Part shown: in pieces, positions 29,603 to 38,949 of the stretch | Layout: each line of letters begins with the position of its first letter | Numbering within the stretch: the stretch's first letter is position 1 | NCBI RefSeq assembly: GCF_010993975.1 | Contig: NZ_JAACZO010000011.1 | Span: forward strand, 310,001-374,000 | DNA length: 64,000 nucleotides | DNA from: Halomonas faecis | Lineage (GTDB): Bacteria; Pseudomonadota; Gammaproteobacteria; Pseudomonadales; Halomonadaceae | Direction of reading: 5' to 3' | Notes under the pieces: model-generated | Database searches by the model: none | What the model saw: the letters and a program-made list of their open reading frames with translations, nothing else | What the model was told of the DNA's origin: nothing | Position numbers and translations under genes: made by a program

Positions 29603-29624
29603 CCCCGCCGGTTCACCGGCGGGG
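29603..29624. repeat. Intergenic hairpin between glyA and soxB
   Basis: Perfect 9-bp stem ccccgccgg / ccggcgggg with a ttca loop. There is no T-tract, so the operon probably reads through. It may set the relative mRNA level of glyA and the sox genes. Confidence 0.55.
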
Positions 29625-29631
29625 AACGGGC

Positions 29632-30930
29632 TCACGCAGTGACGGCATCGGCCGACTCGACCGCAGCCTTGGCATAAACGGGATGGCAGGCGCACAACTC
29701 GGCCACCTTGCCGCGCACGTCGATCTCGATCTCGGCGCTCTCCCCGCCCTGGGCCAGGACGTCGAGGATGTCGCAGATCCACCCCGCCAGAGCCTCGCAG
29801 TCGGCCTGGCCGAAGCCGCGGGTGGTCACGGCCGGAGTGCCGATACGCAGCCCGGACGTCACGAAGGGGCTTTGCGGGTCGCCCGGCACGGCGTTCTTGT
29901 TGACGGTGATGTGGGCGCGGCCCAGGGCGGCGTCCGCGTCCTTGCCGGTCACGCCCTGCTTGATCAACGAGACCAGAAAGAGATGGTCGTCGGTACCGCC
30001 GGAAACCACCTCGAAGCCACGGTCGACGAAGACGCCGGCCATGGCCCGGGCGTTGTCGATGACCTGGGCCTGGTAGCGCACGAAGTCCTGGCTCATGGCC
30101 TCGCGAAAGGCCACCGCCTTGGCGGCGATGACGTGCATCAGCGGGCCGCCCTGCTGGCCGGGGAAGACCGCACCGTTGAGCTTCTTGTAGAGCGGCTCGT
30201 CGCCGCTGGCCGAGAGGATCAGGCCGCCGCGCGGACCGCGCAGGGTCTTGTGGGTGGTGGTGGTCACCACGTGGGCGTGGGGCAGCGGGCTCGGGTAGTG
30301 GCCGGCCGCGATCAGGCCCGCCACATGAGCCATGTCGACCATCAGCCAGGCGCCCACTTCGTCGGCGATGTCGCGGAAACGCCGCCAGTCGATGACCCGG
30401 GAGTACGCCGAGAAACCGGCGATGATCAGCTTGGGCCGGTGCTCGTGGGCCAGGCGCTCGACCTCGTCGTAGTCGATCTCGCCGGTCTCGGGATTCAGGC
30501 CGTACTGGACGGCGTGGTAGTACTTGCCGGAGAAGTTGGGTGCGGCGCCGTGGGTCAGGTGGCCACCGTGGGCCAGGCTCATGCCCAGCACGGTGTCGCC
30601 CGGAGAGACCAGGGCCATGAAGGCGGCGGCGTTGGCCTGGGCGCCGGAGTGGGGCTGGACGTTGGCGTAGTCGGCGCCGAACAGCGCGCAGGCCCGCTCG
30701 ATGGCCAGCCGCTCGACCGCATCGATGTGCTCGCAGCCGCCATAGTAGCGTTTGCCTGGATAACCCTCGGCGTACTTGTTGGTCAGTTGGCTGCCCTGAG
30801 CCTCCATCACCTGAGGGCTGGCATAGTTCTCGGAGGCGATCAGCTCGATGTGGGCCTCCTGACGCGCCACCTCGTCGGCGATGGCGGCGGCAATCTGGGG
30901 GTCGGCTGTCGTAAGGTTGTTGGCGTTCAT
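29632..30930 (-). CDS. glyA: Serine hydroxymethyltransferase
   Basis: 432 residues. [11 protein letters not shown] lies near residue 29, [14 protein letters not shown] near 56 and the PLP-lysine motif [15 protein letters not shown] near 226. It interconverts glycine plus 5,10-methylene-tetrahydrofolate with serine. At the head of the sox operon it can combine the glycine and the C1 unit made by SoxBDAG into serine, so this is probably a catabolism-dedicated paralogue rather than the housekeeping copy. Confidence 0.96.
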   Translation of the reverse strand: MNANNLTTADPQIAAAIADEVARQEAHIELIASENYASPQVMEAQGSQLTNKYAEGYPGKRYYGGCEHIDAVERLAIERACALFGADYANVQPHSGAQANAAAFMALVSPGDTVLGMSLAHGGHLTHGAAPNFSGKYYHAVQYGLNPETGEIDYDEVERLAHEHRPKLIIAGFSAYSRVIDWRRFRDIADEVGAWLMVDMAHVAGLIAAGHYPSPLPHAHVVTTTTHKTLRGPRGGLILSASGDEPLYKKLNGAVFPGQQGGPLMHVIAAKAVAFREAMSQDFVRYQAQVIDNARAMAGVFVDRGFEVVSGGTDDHLFLVSLIKQGVTGKDADAALGRAHITVNKNAVPGDPQSPFVTSGLRIGTPAVTTRGFGQADCEALAGWICDILDVLAQGGESAEIEIDVRGKVAELCACHPVYAKAAVESADAVTA

Positions 30931-31220
30931 GACATCACCCTGGGAAGTGGCTGTTCAACGATAGGCGAAAGCGGGAGGCACGGTATTCTGAAAACGACAC
31001 CGTCATCATCGAGCGAGACAGGGCAGCATGCCGGAATCGCCCCGAGCGGCTGCCCCTGCCACCCCTCTATTGATAGCGGATGCAGGGGCGCAAAGATTGA
31101 ACGGATGCGACAACTTTGCGGCCATAATCACGCCAGCCGCGCCAAGCTGCTGTTTTATCGAATCGATCGTCGCCTCGGGAGCGGGGAGGAATCGTCGGAG
31201 GCGCCCGTCTCATAGCGCCA
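30931..31220. other. Intergenic region upstream of glyA
   Basis: About 290 bases between the glyA start and the stop of the AraC-type regulator. No gene is supported. It must contain the glyA-sox promoter. I see no confident operator. Confidence 0.5.
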
Positions 31221-32255
31221 TTAAGACGCCGGCCGGGCTTCGATATGCAGAAAGAAGGGATCCACCGGGACCGCACCGTCCCCCGCCGCCTTGCGCACCG
31301 CGGTGGGCGTGGTGCCGAAAGCATCACGGAAGTGCCGGGAGAAGTGGGCGGTATCGGCGAAGCCGCAACGCTCGCCGATCTCGGTGACGCTCTTGGCGGT
31401 GTAGTGAAGCAGCCACAGACCATAGCGCAGGCGCAGATCCCGGGCGAACTTCTGGGGGCCGATGCCCAGCTCGTCGCGAAACTTGCGCTCGATGTTGCGC
31501 CGCGAAGTGCCGACCCGCCGGGCCAGCTCGTCCACCGAGATCATCTGACCCAGATGCTGTTCGATGATCGCGACCGCCCGTCGCACCACCCGATCCGCGA
31601 CCTTGTCGAAGACCACCGGCTGGGGCTGGGGATGCTCGCCCCGGCGCGCCTCGTCGATCAGCATGATATGCAGACTCTTCATCGCCCAGGCCTTACCCAG
31701 ATGGCGCTCCACCAAGTAGGCGGCCAAATCCGCGGACGCGATGCCGCCGGCGCAGGTGATCAGGTCGCCATCGTCGATGAACAAGCGGTCCGCCACCGGC
31801 TCGACATTCGGAAAACGCCGGGTCAGGTCGCCATGGTGATACCAACTGACGCAGCAGCGCCTACCGTTCATTAGCCCGGCCCGAATCAGCGCGAAGACTC
31901 CCGTGCACACTCCCACCAGGGGCACTCCGGACCCCGCCGCCCGACAGAGGTAAGCCAGGGCCGTGTCATCCACGTCATCGCGCTCGTTCTGGACACCACC
32001 GATGACCACGATGTAGTCGAACTCCGAGGGATCCCGAAAGGCGGAACAGGGCGTGATGGCAGCCCCGCAACTCGACAGCGCGTCATGACCGACACTGGTC
32101 ATGAACACCCAGTGACAGCGCAGCTGGCGCGAGCGGTCCCCTTCGTCCGCCGCCAAGCGCAGGCAGTCCACGAAGGCGGCGAAAGGCATCAGGGTGAAGC
32201 GGTGCAGGAGAACGAAGCCGACCGACAACGGCGGCACCTCGGGCGAAGCGGTCAT
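31221..32255 (-). CDS. GATase1/AraC-family transcriptional regulator, possibly SouR-like
   Basis: 344 residues. An N-terminal DJ-1/PfpI (GATase1)-like ligand domain (about 10-190, with VGVCTGVFALIRAGL near 115) precedes two AraC helix-turn-helix motifs (about 235-330, ISVDELARRVGTSRRNIERKF and EIGERCGFADTAHFSRHF, each shown in part). This is the architecture of GbdR, SouR and CdhR, regulators of betaine, sarcosine and carnitine catabolism. Lying between glyA-soxBDAG and gbcB makes sarcosine (SouR-like) or betaine sensing likely, but the exact ligand is inference; a better GbdR candidate is at 50445-51593. Confidence 0.8.
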   Translation of the reverse strand: MTASPEVPPLSVGFVLLHRFTLMPFAAFVDCLRLAADEGDRSRQLRCHWVFMTSVGHDALSSCGAAITPCSAFRDPSEFDYIVVIGGVQNERDDVDDTALAYLCRAAGSGVPLVGVCTGVFALIRAGLMNGRRCCVSWYHHGDLTRRFPNVEPVADRLFIDDGDLITCAGGIASADLAAYLVERHLGKAWAMKSLHIMLIDEARRGEHPQPQPVVFDKVADRVVRRAVAIIEQHLGQMISVDELARRVGTSRRNIERKFRDELGIGPQKFARDLRLRYGLWLLHYTAKSVTEIGERCGFADTAHFSRHFRDAFGTTPTAVRKAAGDGAVPVDPFFLHIEARPAS

Positions 32256-32289
32256 GGCGGACAGGTCCCTGATACGGTGGAGACGAGAC

Positions 32290-33396
32290 TCAGTAATCCA
32301 CTACTACATCGCCCAATGGCTTGCTGCAACAAGAAAGAATATACCCCTCGTCGATGTCTTCGTCGGTAATGCCACCGTTGTGCTCCATCTCCACGTCACC
32401 TGACTTGAGTCCGACCCGACAGGTACCGCATATCCCCATTCCGCAAGCCTTGGGAATATGCAGACCGAGCTTCGCGGCAGCCGCATGCACCGTCTCGCCA
32501 GGCTGGATGCGTACGCTTTTCCCGGAGCCGAAAAACTCGACACTGATCAAATCGTCGTAATCGATGTCCTCGGCTTCCGCCTCGGCCTGCTCGGCCAGCT
32601 CCAGAACGTCTTCACGAACGTCCGACGGCGTGGCTACGAACGACTCTTCGTGGTAATGGCTCATGTCGAAGCCATTGCTGCGCAGGATGTTCTTGATGGC
32701 ATTCATGTACGGTGTAGGACCGCAACAGAAAACCTCCCTTTCGAGGTAGTCGGGCACCATCAACTCCAGCATCGGCTGATTCAAGTAGCCACGGTAACCG
32801 GCCCAGGCCTCGCCAATGTCGTCCTTGCTTTCACAAACGATGTGCAATTTGAACTCGGGAATCCGAGAGAACATATGCACCAGCTCACGATGGTAAATGA
32901 CATCGCGGGGAGCCCTGGCGCTATGGACGAATTCGACATCGACATTGGCATTGGTATCGAAGAGCCAGCGCGTCATCGACATGAGCGGGGTGATGCCGAC
33001 ACCGCCGGAGAGAAACAATACCTTGTCGGCAGGAAAATCGATCGAATTGAAATTGCCAACCGGCCCGTGCACCACCAACTCATCGCCGACCTTGAGGTTG
33101 TCGTGTATCCAGTTGGATACTTTGCCCCCCGGTATCCGCTTGACCGTGATCGAAAAGCTGTAGGGTATGGATGGCGAACTGGAGATGGTGTACGAGCGCA
33201 TCGCCGGCTCGTTATCGATCTCCAATTCCAACGTCACGAACTGGCCCGGTTTGAAAAAGAACAGTACCGGCTGCTCTGCCATGAAGCAGAAAGTCCGTAC
33301 ATCCCAGGTTTCCTGGATCACCTTGACGCAACGGACCGCATGACGCCCATTGGTCCAGGTTTGGGTCGTGACCGGGTTGAAAAAATTCATTGTCAT
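32290..33396 (-). CDS. gbcB: Glycine betaine monooxygenase reductase subunit
   Basis: 368 residues. An FAD-binding ferredoxin-reductase domain (RSYTISSSPS near residue 66) is followed by an NAD domain (LSGGVGITPLMSM near 129, FCCGPTPYM near 222) and a C-terminal plant-type 2Fe-2S domain (about 285-366, CGMGICGTC and a late Cys in SCCSKP). It passes electrons from NADH to GbcA. It is divergent from gbcA across a 361-base control region. Confidence 0.95.
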   Translation of the reverse strand: MTMNFFNPVTTQTWTNGRHAVRCVKVIQETWDVRTFCFMAEQPVLFFFKPGQFVTLELEIDNEPAMRSYTISSSPSIPYSFSITVKRIPGGKVSNWIHDNLKVGDELVVHGPVGNFNSIDFPADKVLFLSGGVGITPLMSMTRWLFDTNANVDVEFVHSARAPRDVIYHRELVHMFSRIPEFKLHIVCESKDDIGEAWAGYRGYLNQPMLELMVPDYLEREVFCCGPTPYMNAIKNILRSNGFDMSHYHEESFVATPSDVREDVLELAEQAEAEAEDIDYDDLISVEFFGSGKSVRIQPGETVHAAAAKLGLHIPKACGMGICGTCRVGLKSGDVEMEHNGGITDEDIDEGYILSCCSKPLGDVVVDY

Positions 33397-33757
33397 CGTC
33401 GTCTCTGCCTGGCAGTGCCGTGGCTATGCCTCCACCGGTCCGTAACGTGCGCACGGGCCAGCGCCTTTTCACGTCCGCATTCTGAGTACGCACTGAATAT
33501 CTGGCTTGCCTGGTTGCGACATGCGCATGCCTTCCGCACCCATTCCCTTGCGGAGATACAGCTGCCTGGTCGCCGTTGCATCATCCGAGGTCGTGAACAG
33601 ACATCTGGCAGCGTCGGACATGCACCACAATCGCCGAAAAAGACGGACGCCAGGTTGTTCCATGCGTCAATGCCAATCCTCTCACGACGACAACAACAGC
33701 AACCCATGATCGCATCGTCGTCCTCGCGGGGAGGCGGCGTTCAAAAGGATACTTGGT
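33397..33757. other. Divergent gbcB-gbcA control region
   Basis: 361 bases without a confident gene. A 64-codon leftward frame at 33469-33663 has no visible ribosome site and no recognisable product. The region is expected to hold GbdR-responsive promoters for both directions. An AAAAGGA ribosome site lies just before the gbcA ATG. Confidence 0.55.
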
Positions 33758-35044
33758 ATGAACCTGATAGCGACTCACGAACTGGACGATCCCTTGGCCA
33801 AGGCACGCGAAGCGGCTGCCGACATGCTGCAGTCGAAGGCCAGCAACTTTTCGCTCCCCCAGCCGTTCTACACCGATGCCAGGCTATTCGAACTCGACAT
33901 GCAAGAGATCTTCGAGAAGGAGTGGCTATTCGCTGGCATGACCTGCGAGATACCCGCCAAGGGCAACTTCATGACGCTCGATGTCGGCAGCAACCCAATC
34001 GTCATCGTGCGTGGTAACGAGGGGCAGGTGCATGCCTTCCACAACGTCTGTCGCCATCGCGGTTCGAGGCTGTGCATGAAGGACAAGGGCAAGGTGGCCA
34101 AGCTGGTCTGCCCCTACCACCAGTGGACCTACGAGCTGGACGGCCGCCTGCTGTTCGCGGGCAGCGACATGGGCGAGAGCTTCGACCTCGCCGCCTACGG
34201 CCTCAAGCCGGTCCATGTGAAGTGTGCCGGGGGCTTCGTTTTCATCAACCTGAGCGAAACCCCACCGGCCGTCGACGACTTCCTGGACACGCTGGAGCAC
34301 TACCTGGAACCCTACGACATGTCCAACGTCAAGGTGGCCGTAGAGTCCTCCATTGTCGAACAAGCCAACTGGAAGCTGGTCATCGAAAACAACCGCGAGT
34401 GCTATCACTGCAACGGCGCCCACCCTGAGCTGCTCAATTCGCTGCAGGAATTCGACGACACCAACGACCCGCGTGCCACCCCGGCCTACAAGGCACTCGT
34501 TGCACGCAAGCAGGCCGAGTGGGATGCCCAGCAGGTGCCTTGGCAGCTCAAGCGTTTCGGCAAGCGCAACCGCCTGACCCGTACCCCAATGCTCAACGGC
34601 ACCGTGTCCATGACCCTGGACGGCAAGCCGGCGTGTCAGAAGCTAATGGGACGCCTCTCGAACCCCGACATGGGGTCGCTGCGCATCCTGCATCTGCCCA
34701 ACTCCTGGAACCACTTCATGGGCGACCATGCCGTGGTGTTCCGCGTCATGCCGCTGGGCCCGCAGCAGACGGTGGTCACCACCAAGTGGCTGGTACACAA
34801 GGATGCCGTGGAGGGCGTGGACTACCATCCCGAGCGGATGCGCCACGTGTGGGATGCCACCAACGATCAGGACCGCCGCCTCGCCGAAGAGAACCAGCGC
34901 GGCATCAACTCCAAGGCCTATGAGCCCGGTCCCTACTCCGAGACCTACGAGTTCGGCGTGATCGACTTCATCGACTGGTACTGCGAGCGGCTACAGGAGA
35001 ACCTCGGTCACGCCTACCCGCAGTTGCAGGTGGCGCAGGGCTGA
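33758..35044 (+). CDS. gbcA: Glycine betaine monooxygenase oxygenase subunit (Rieske type)
   Basis: 428 residues, matching the Pseudomonas protein. The Rieske 2Fe-2S site has C-x-H near residues 97-99 (VCRHRGSRLC) and C-x2-H near 117-120 (VCPYHQWTY). The mononuclear iron site lies near 210-225 (ENNRECYHCNGAHPEL). It N-demethylates glycine betaine to dimethylglycine, releasing formaldehyde. Partner of GbcB. Confidence 0.96.
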   Translation: MNLIATHELDDPLAKAREAAADMLQSKASNFSLPQPFYTDARLFELDMQEIFEKEWLFAGMTCEIPAKGNFMTLDVGSNPIVIVRGNEGQVHAFHNVCRHRGSRLCMKDKGKVAKLVCPYHQWTYELDGRLLFAGSDMGESFDLAAYGLKPVHVKCAGGFVFINLSETPPAVDDFLDTLEHYLEPYDMSNVKVAVESSIVEQANWKLVIENNRECYHCNGAHPELLNSLQEFDDTNDPRATPAYKALVARKQAEWDAQQVPWQLKRFGKRNRLTRTPMLNGTVSMTLDGKPACQKLMGRLSNPDMGSLRILHLPNSWNHFMGDHAVVFRVMPLGPQQTVVTTKWLVHKDAVEGVDYHPERMRHVWDATNDQDRRLAEENQRGINSKAYEPGPYSETYEFGVIDFIDWYCERLQENLGHAYPQLQVAQG

Positions 35045-35083
35045 GCGCAGGCCCCGCCGCCATCGCGGCGTGGCTGCCTTCCT

Positions 35084-35818
35084 TCACCCGCGCCCGGTCA
35101 CGGCACGCAGGTCCAGGTCCGGATAGTCAGGGGCGACGAACAGTCGCCCAGTGATGTCCTCGCAGCGCGCGGCACGCCGAATCGCCGGCTGGGCAGCCAG
35201 CTCTTCCAGCAAGGCCTCCAGGCGCGGCAGCCGCTCCCAGGGTAGCTCACGACAGGGATCGTCGAGCGGATAGAGCTGCAGCCAGCGCATCAGGCATGCC
35301 AGGTAGGGGTCGAGCACGCTCTCGCCCTCGGGCAGTAGCCAGGGTCCCCGGCCGTGGTCGGCCTGGGCCTCGAGCAGCGCCAGGTGCTTCAACAGCCGCG
35401 AGTGCACCTGGGCACGCAGCGCCCGGGCCGCGTCCGGTTCGGGCGCAAAGCGCGCGGTGTAGAAGTACAGTCGCAGTTCGGCATGCAGGGTGTTGGAGAG
35501 AAAGAACAGCCACGCCAGCAGCGCACTGCGCGCGGCCGGCGTGGACAGGTGCTCGGGGTGGCAACGCTCGCCGAGCGTCAGCAGGATCGCCCCGGTCTCG
35601 AACAGCGCGGTGCCCTGGCGCTCGTCCACCAGCACCGGCAACAGGCCCTGGGGGTTGAGCCGGCGGAACGCCGGCTCGTCGAGTCCACCGCCGGCGCGAT
35701 CGACCCGCACGTCCCGATAGCCTAGCCCGGCACGCTCCAACACCATGCGCACCGGCAGGTTGGCGCTGTCCGGTGAGCCGTAGAGCCGATAGGCGACATC
35801 CGCGGCGAACGGCGTCAC
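35084..35818 (-). CDS. Glutathione S-transferase family protein
   Basis: 244 residues. The thioredoxin-like N-terminal domain has YGSPDSANLPVRMVLERAGL near 14, LNPQGLLPVL near 54 and ALFETGAILLTLGE near 71. An all-helical C-terminal domain follows. The start overlaps the small gene at 35815-36069 by 4 bases, so it is translated as the last gene of the formate dehydrogenase operon. The substrate is unknown; detoxification linked to C1 metabolism is speculative. Confidence 0.85.
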   Translation of the reverse strand: MTPFAADVAYRLYGSPDSANLPVRMVLERAGLGYRDVRVDRAGGGLDEPAFRRLNPQGLLPVLVDERQGTALFETGAILLTLGERCHPEHLSTPAARSALLAWLFFLSNTLHAELRLYFYTARFAPEPDAARALRAQVHSRLLKHLALLEAQADHGRGPWLLPEGESVLDPYLACLMRWLQLYPLDDPCRELPWERLPRLEALLEELAAQPAIRRAARCEDITGRLFVAPDYPDLDLRAVTGRG

Positions 35819-36069
35819 CGCTTCGCGCCCCCCGCCAGCGCCGGCACCAAGATCTGCTCCAGGGCGTTGCGCACCGAGGGCAGCATCACCTCGCGCCGTG
35901 CCTCGAGCTCGGCCACCAGCGCCGCCAGCCCCTCGACCCCTACCTGCTCGTGCATCAGCCGCGCCATGCGCGCGCAGGTCTCGGGGCAGGCGCCGTCGGG
36001 AATGCGCACCCCCAGCGCCACCAGCCGCTGGCGAAAGTCGTCACCGTCGATCAGGTCCGCGATCATCAT
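35815..36069 (-). CDS. Small protein in the position of a formate dehydrogenase delta subunit
   Basis: 84 residues from the ATG at 36069, which has a strong GGAGGGAAGG ribosome site. It lies 14 bases after fdsA and overlaps the GST gene by 4 bases. FdsD subunits of NAD formate dehydrogenases are small proteins in this operon position, but the usual FdsD sequence marks are not obvious here. Two Cys (C28 and C32) sit in the middle (ACPETC). Role by context only. Confidence 0.6.
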   Translation of the reverse strand: MMIADLIDGDDFRQRLVALGVRIPDGACPETCARMARLMHEQVGVEGLAALVAELEARREVMLPSVRNALEQILVPALAGGAKR

Positions 36070-36083
36070 GCCCTTCCCTCCCT

Positions 36084-38945
36084 CTACCGTTGTTCGCCAG
36101 CCTCGCTCAGCTCGGCGGTCGCTGCCCTCGACAACCGTGCCGCCGCGTACTTGAATTCGGGAATCTTGCCGAAAGGGTCCAACGCCGGGTTGGTGAGGAC
36201 GTTGGCGGCCGCCTCGGCGTAGCAGAACGGCACGAACACCATCCCTTCCGGCATGGCCGGGTCGACGCGCGCCGCCAGGGTGATGCTGCCGCGCCGGGTG
36301 GTGATGGTGATCGGCTCGCCGGGTGCCACGTCCAGGTGGCGTGCTTCCGCCGGGGCAAGGCTCGCCACCGCCGCCGGCTCGAGGTCGTCGAGCACGCGGG
36401 CGCGGCGCGTCATGGAGCCGGTATGCCAATGCTCCAACTGGCGACCGGTGGTCAGCACCACCGGGTAGTCGGCGTCGACCGGCTCGTCCGGCGGCAGCGG
36501 CAGGGTCGGCGAGAACTTCGCCCGGCCGGTGGACGTGTGGAAGGCGTCGCTGAACACGATGTCCTCCCCCGGGGCGTCGTCGGCCGGACAGGGATAGGTC
36601 ACCGAGTGCTCGCGCTCGAGGCGCTCCCAGGTGATGTGGTCGAGCGAGGGCATGCCGCGCTCCATCTCGGCGAACACCTCGCGGGGGTGCGCATAGCGCC
36701 AGTCGAGACCGAAGCGACGGGCGATCTCCTGGATGATCCACCAATCGGGCCGGGCCTGGCCGGGCAGCGGCACGGCGGCCCGACCGAGCTGCACCTGACG
36801 ATTGGTGTTGGTGACGGTACCCTCCTTCTCCGACCAGCTGGAGGCCGGCAGGATGACGTCGGCAAACTGGGCCGTCTCGGTGACGAAGAGGTCCTGCACC
36901 ACCAAGTGCTCGAGCTTGCCCAGCGCCGCCCGGGCGTGGTCCAGGTCGGGATCTGACATCGCCGGGTTCTCGCCGAGGATGACCATGCCGCGGATGGTGC
37001 CCTCGTGGATGGCATGCACGATCTCCACCACGGTCAAGCCCGGCTGCGCGTCCAGCGGGGCGTTCCACAGCTCCTCGAAGGCGGCGCGCAGCTGGGCGTC
37101 GCCCACCGGTTGGTAGTCCGGCAGCACCATGGGGATCAGACCGGCGTCGGAGGCCCCCTGCACGTTGTTCTGGCCGCGCAGCGGGTGCAGCCCGGTGCCG
37201 GGCCGACCGGTGTGGCCGCAGGCCAGCGCCAGAGAGATCAAGCAGCGCGCGTTGTCGGTGCCGTGAACATGCTGGGAGATCCCCATGCCCCAGAAGATCA
37301 TCGCCCGCTCGGCCGTGGCGTAGAGGCGCGCCACTTCGCGGATGGTGGCCGGATCGACGCCGCAGGCCGGCGCCATCGACTCGGGGGTCATCTCGGCCAC
37401 GTGCGCCTTGAGCGCCTCGAAGCCCTCGGTGTGCTCGGCGATGTAATCCTCGTCGTAGAGCCCCTCGCTAACGATGACGTTGAGCAGCGCGTTGAGCAGC
37501 GAGACGTCCGCTCCCGGCGTGAAGCGCACACTGAGATGGGCATAGGCGTCCAGAGCCTGGCCGCGCGGGTCGAGCACGATGAACTTGGTGCCGCGCTTGG
37601 CGGCCTGCTTGAAGAAGGTGGCCGCCACCGGGTGGTTCACCGCCGGGTTGCAGCCGGTGAGGATCACCACGTCGGCGTTGGCCGCCTGCATGAACGACGC
37701 GGTCACCGCACCGGAGCCGATGCACTCCATGAGCGCCGCCACCGAGCTGGCATGGCACAGCCGCGTGCAGTGATCGACGTTGTTGGAGCCGAAGCCCGTG
37801 CGCACCAGCTTCTGGAACAACCAGGCCTCCTCGTTGGAGCACTTGGCGCTGCCGAAGCCGGCCAGCGCCTTGGGCCCATGGGCGGCCTTGAGGTCGACGA
37901 GCCCTTGGGCAGCCAGATCCAGCGCCTCGTCCCAGCTCGCCTCGCGGAAGTGGGTCAGCGGCTGGGCCGGATCGAAGTCCGGGTCGAGCCCCTTGGCCAC
38001 GCCCTCGCGGCGAATCAGCGGGGTGGTCAGGCGCGCCGCATGATTGGGGTAGTCGAAGCCGAAGCGCCCCTTGACGCACAGTCGCCCCTGGTTGGACGGG
38101 CCGTCCTTGCCCTCGACGAACAATATGCGGTCGTCTTTCACGTGGTAGGTGAGCTGGCAGCCCACGCCGCAGTAGGGGCAGACGGAGTCGACCTGGCGAT
38201 CCGCCACGGCGGAATCGCCGTAGCCCTGCGCGTCGACCAGGGTCGCCGGCATCAGCGCCCCGGTGGGACAGGCCTGGACGCACTCGCCGCAGGCCACGCA
38301 GGTGCTGTCGCCCATGGGATCGTCGAAGTCGAAGACGACCTTGGACGCCGAGCCGCGATGGGCCAGGCCGATCACGTCGTTGACCTGCACCTCGCGGCAG
38401 GCGCGCACGCAGAGGTTGCACTCGATGCAGGCGTCGAGGTTGACGCGCATCGCCGAGTGGCTGCTGTCATGCCCCTGGGCATGGCTCAGGGCACCGTCAC
38501 GCGCAGCGGCATGGTGCACGGTGGGCGCCCCGCGCTCGCCCTCGCGCGGCAGCCACTCGCGCACCGCCGCGGCATCCACGGCGAGCTGGTCGGCCATGGC
38601 CCAGAAGTGGCTCGAGCGATCGGGGCTCACCTCGCGCTCCGGCTGATCGACAGCGAGCAGTTCCAGCACGCCCTCGCGGGCCACCCGGGCACGCTCGGAA
38701 GAGTGGCTCTTGACCACCATGTCAGGGCGTGCCTCGCGGATGCAGCTCGCCGCCAGCACCCGCTCGCCCTCGATCTCGACCATGCAGGCACGGCAATTGC
38801 CGTCGGCGCGATAGCCGGGGGCGTCCTTGAAGCACAGGTGAGGGATGGTCTCGCCGGCGCGCTTGGCCACCTGCCACAGCGTCTCGCCGGGGCGGGCGCT
38901 GACCTCGATGCCGTCGAGGGACAGGGTGAAGCTCGTGTCGCTCAT
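36084..38945 (-). CDS. fdsA: NAD-dependent formate dehydrogenase catalytic alpha subunit
   Basis: 953 residues. The N-terminal 2Fe-2S site uses C38, C51, C54 and C68. A His-ligated and two 4Fe-4S ferredoxin clusters follow (CIECNLCVRACREV near 174, CVACGECVQACP near 217). The molybdopterin enzyme part begins with CPYCGVGCQLTYHV near 254. The active-site residue is Cys, not selenocysteine (HCTRLCHASS near 395). It oxidises formate to CO2 in the cytoplasm. It is 4 bases from the FdsGB fusion gene and is the sink for formate from PurU and formaldehyde oxidation. Confidence 0.93.
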   Translation of the reverse strand: MSDTSFTLSLDGIEVSARPGETLWQVAKRAGETIPHLCFKDAPGYRADGNCRACMVEIEGERVLAASCIREARPDMVVKSHSSERARVAREGVLELLAVDQPEREVSPDRSSHFWAMADQLAVDAAAVREWLPREGERGAPTVHHAAARDGALSHAQGHDSSHSAMRVNLDACIECNLCVRACREVQVNDVIGLAHRGSASKVVFDFDDPMGDSTCVACGECVQACPTGALMPATLVDAQGYGDSAVADRQVDSVCPYCGVGCQLTYHVKDDRILFVEGKDGPSNQGRLCVKGRFGFDYPNHAARLTTPLIRREGVAKGLDPDFDPAQPLTHFREASWDEALDLAAQGLVDLKAAHGPKALAGFGSAKCSNEEAWLFQKLVRTGFGSNNVDHCTRLCHASSVAALMECIGSGAVTASFMQAANADVVILTGCNPAVNHPVAATFFKQAAKRGTKFIVLDPRGQALDAYAHLSVRFTPGADVSLLNALLNVIVSEGLYDEDYIAEHTEGFEALKAHVAEMTPESMAPACGVDPATIREVARLYATAERAMIFWGMGISQHVHGTDNARCLISLALACGHTGRPGTGLHPLRGQNNVQGASDAGLIPMVLPDYQPVGDAQLRAAFEELWNAPLDAQPGLTVVEIVHAIHEGTIRGMVILGENPAMSDPDLDHARAALGKLEHLVVQDLFVTETAQFADVILPASSWSEKEGTVTNTNRQVQLGRAAVPLPGQARPDWWIIQEIARRFGLDWRYAHPREVFAEMERGMPSLDHITWERLEREHSVTYPCPADDAPGEDIVFSDAFHTSTGRAKFSPTLPLPPDEPVDADYPVVLTTGRQLEHWHTGSMTRRARVLDDLEPAAVASLAPAEARHLDVAPGEPITITTRRGSITLAARVDPAMPEGMVFVPFCYAEAAANVLTNPALDPFGKIPEFKYAAARLSRAATAELSEAGEQR

Positions 38946-38949
38946 TGTC

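Noticed and set aside
33469..33663. 64-codon - strand frame in the gbcB-gbcA control region
   Set aside because: No ribosome site, no recognisable product, and it lies where regulatory DNA is expected.
35815..37068. 417-codon frame ending with the small FDH-linked protein
   Set aside because: Most of it is out of frame with fdsA; only the last 84 codons, behind a strong ribosome site at 36069, form a plausible protein.
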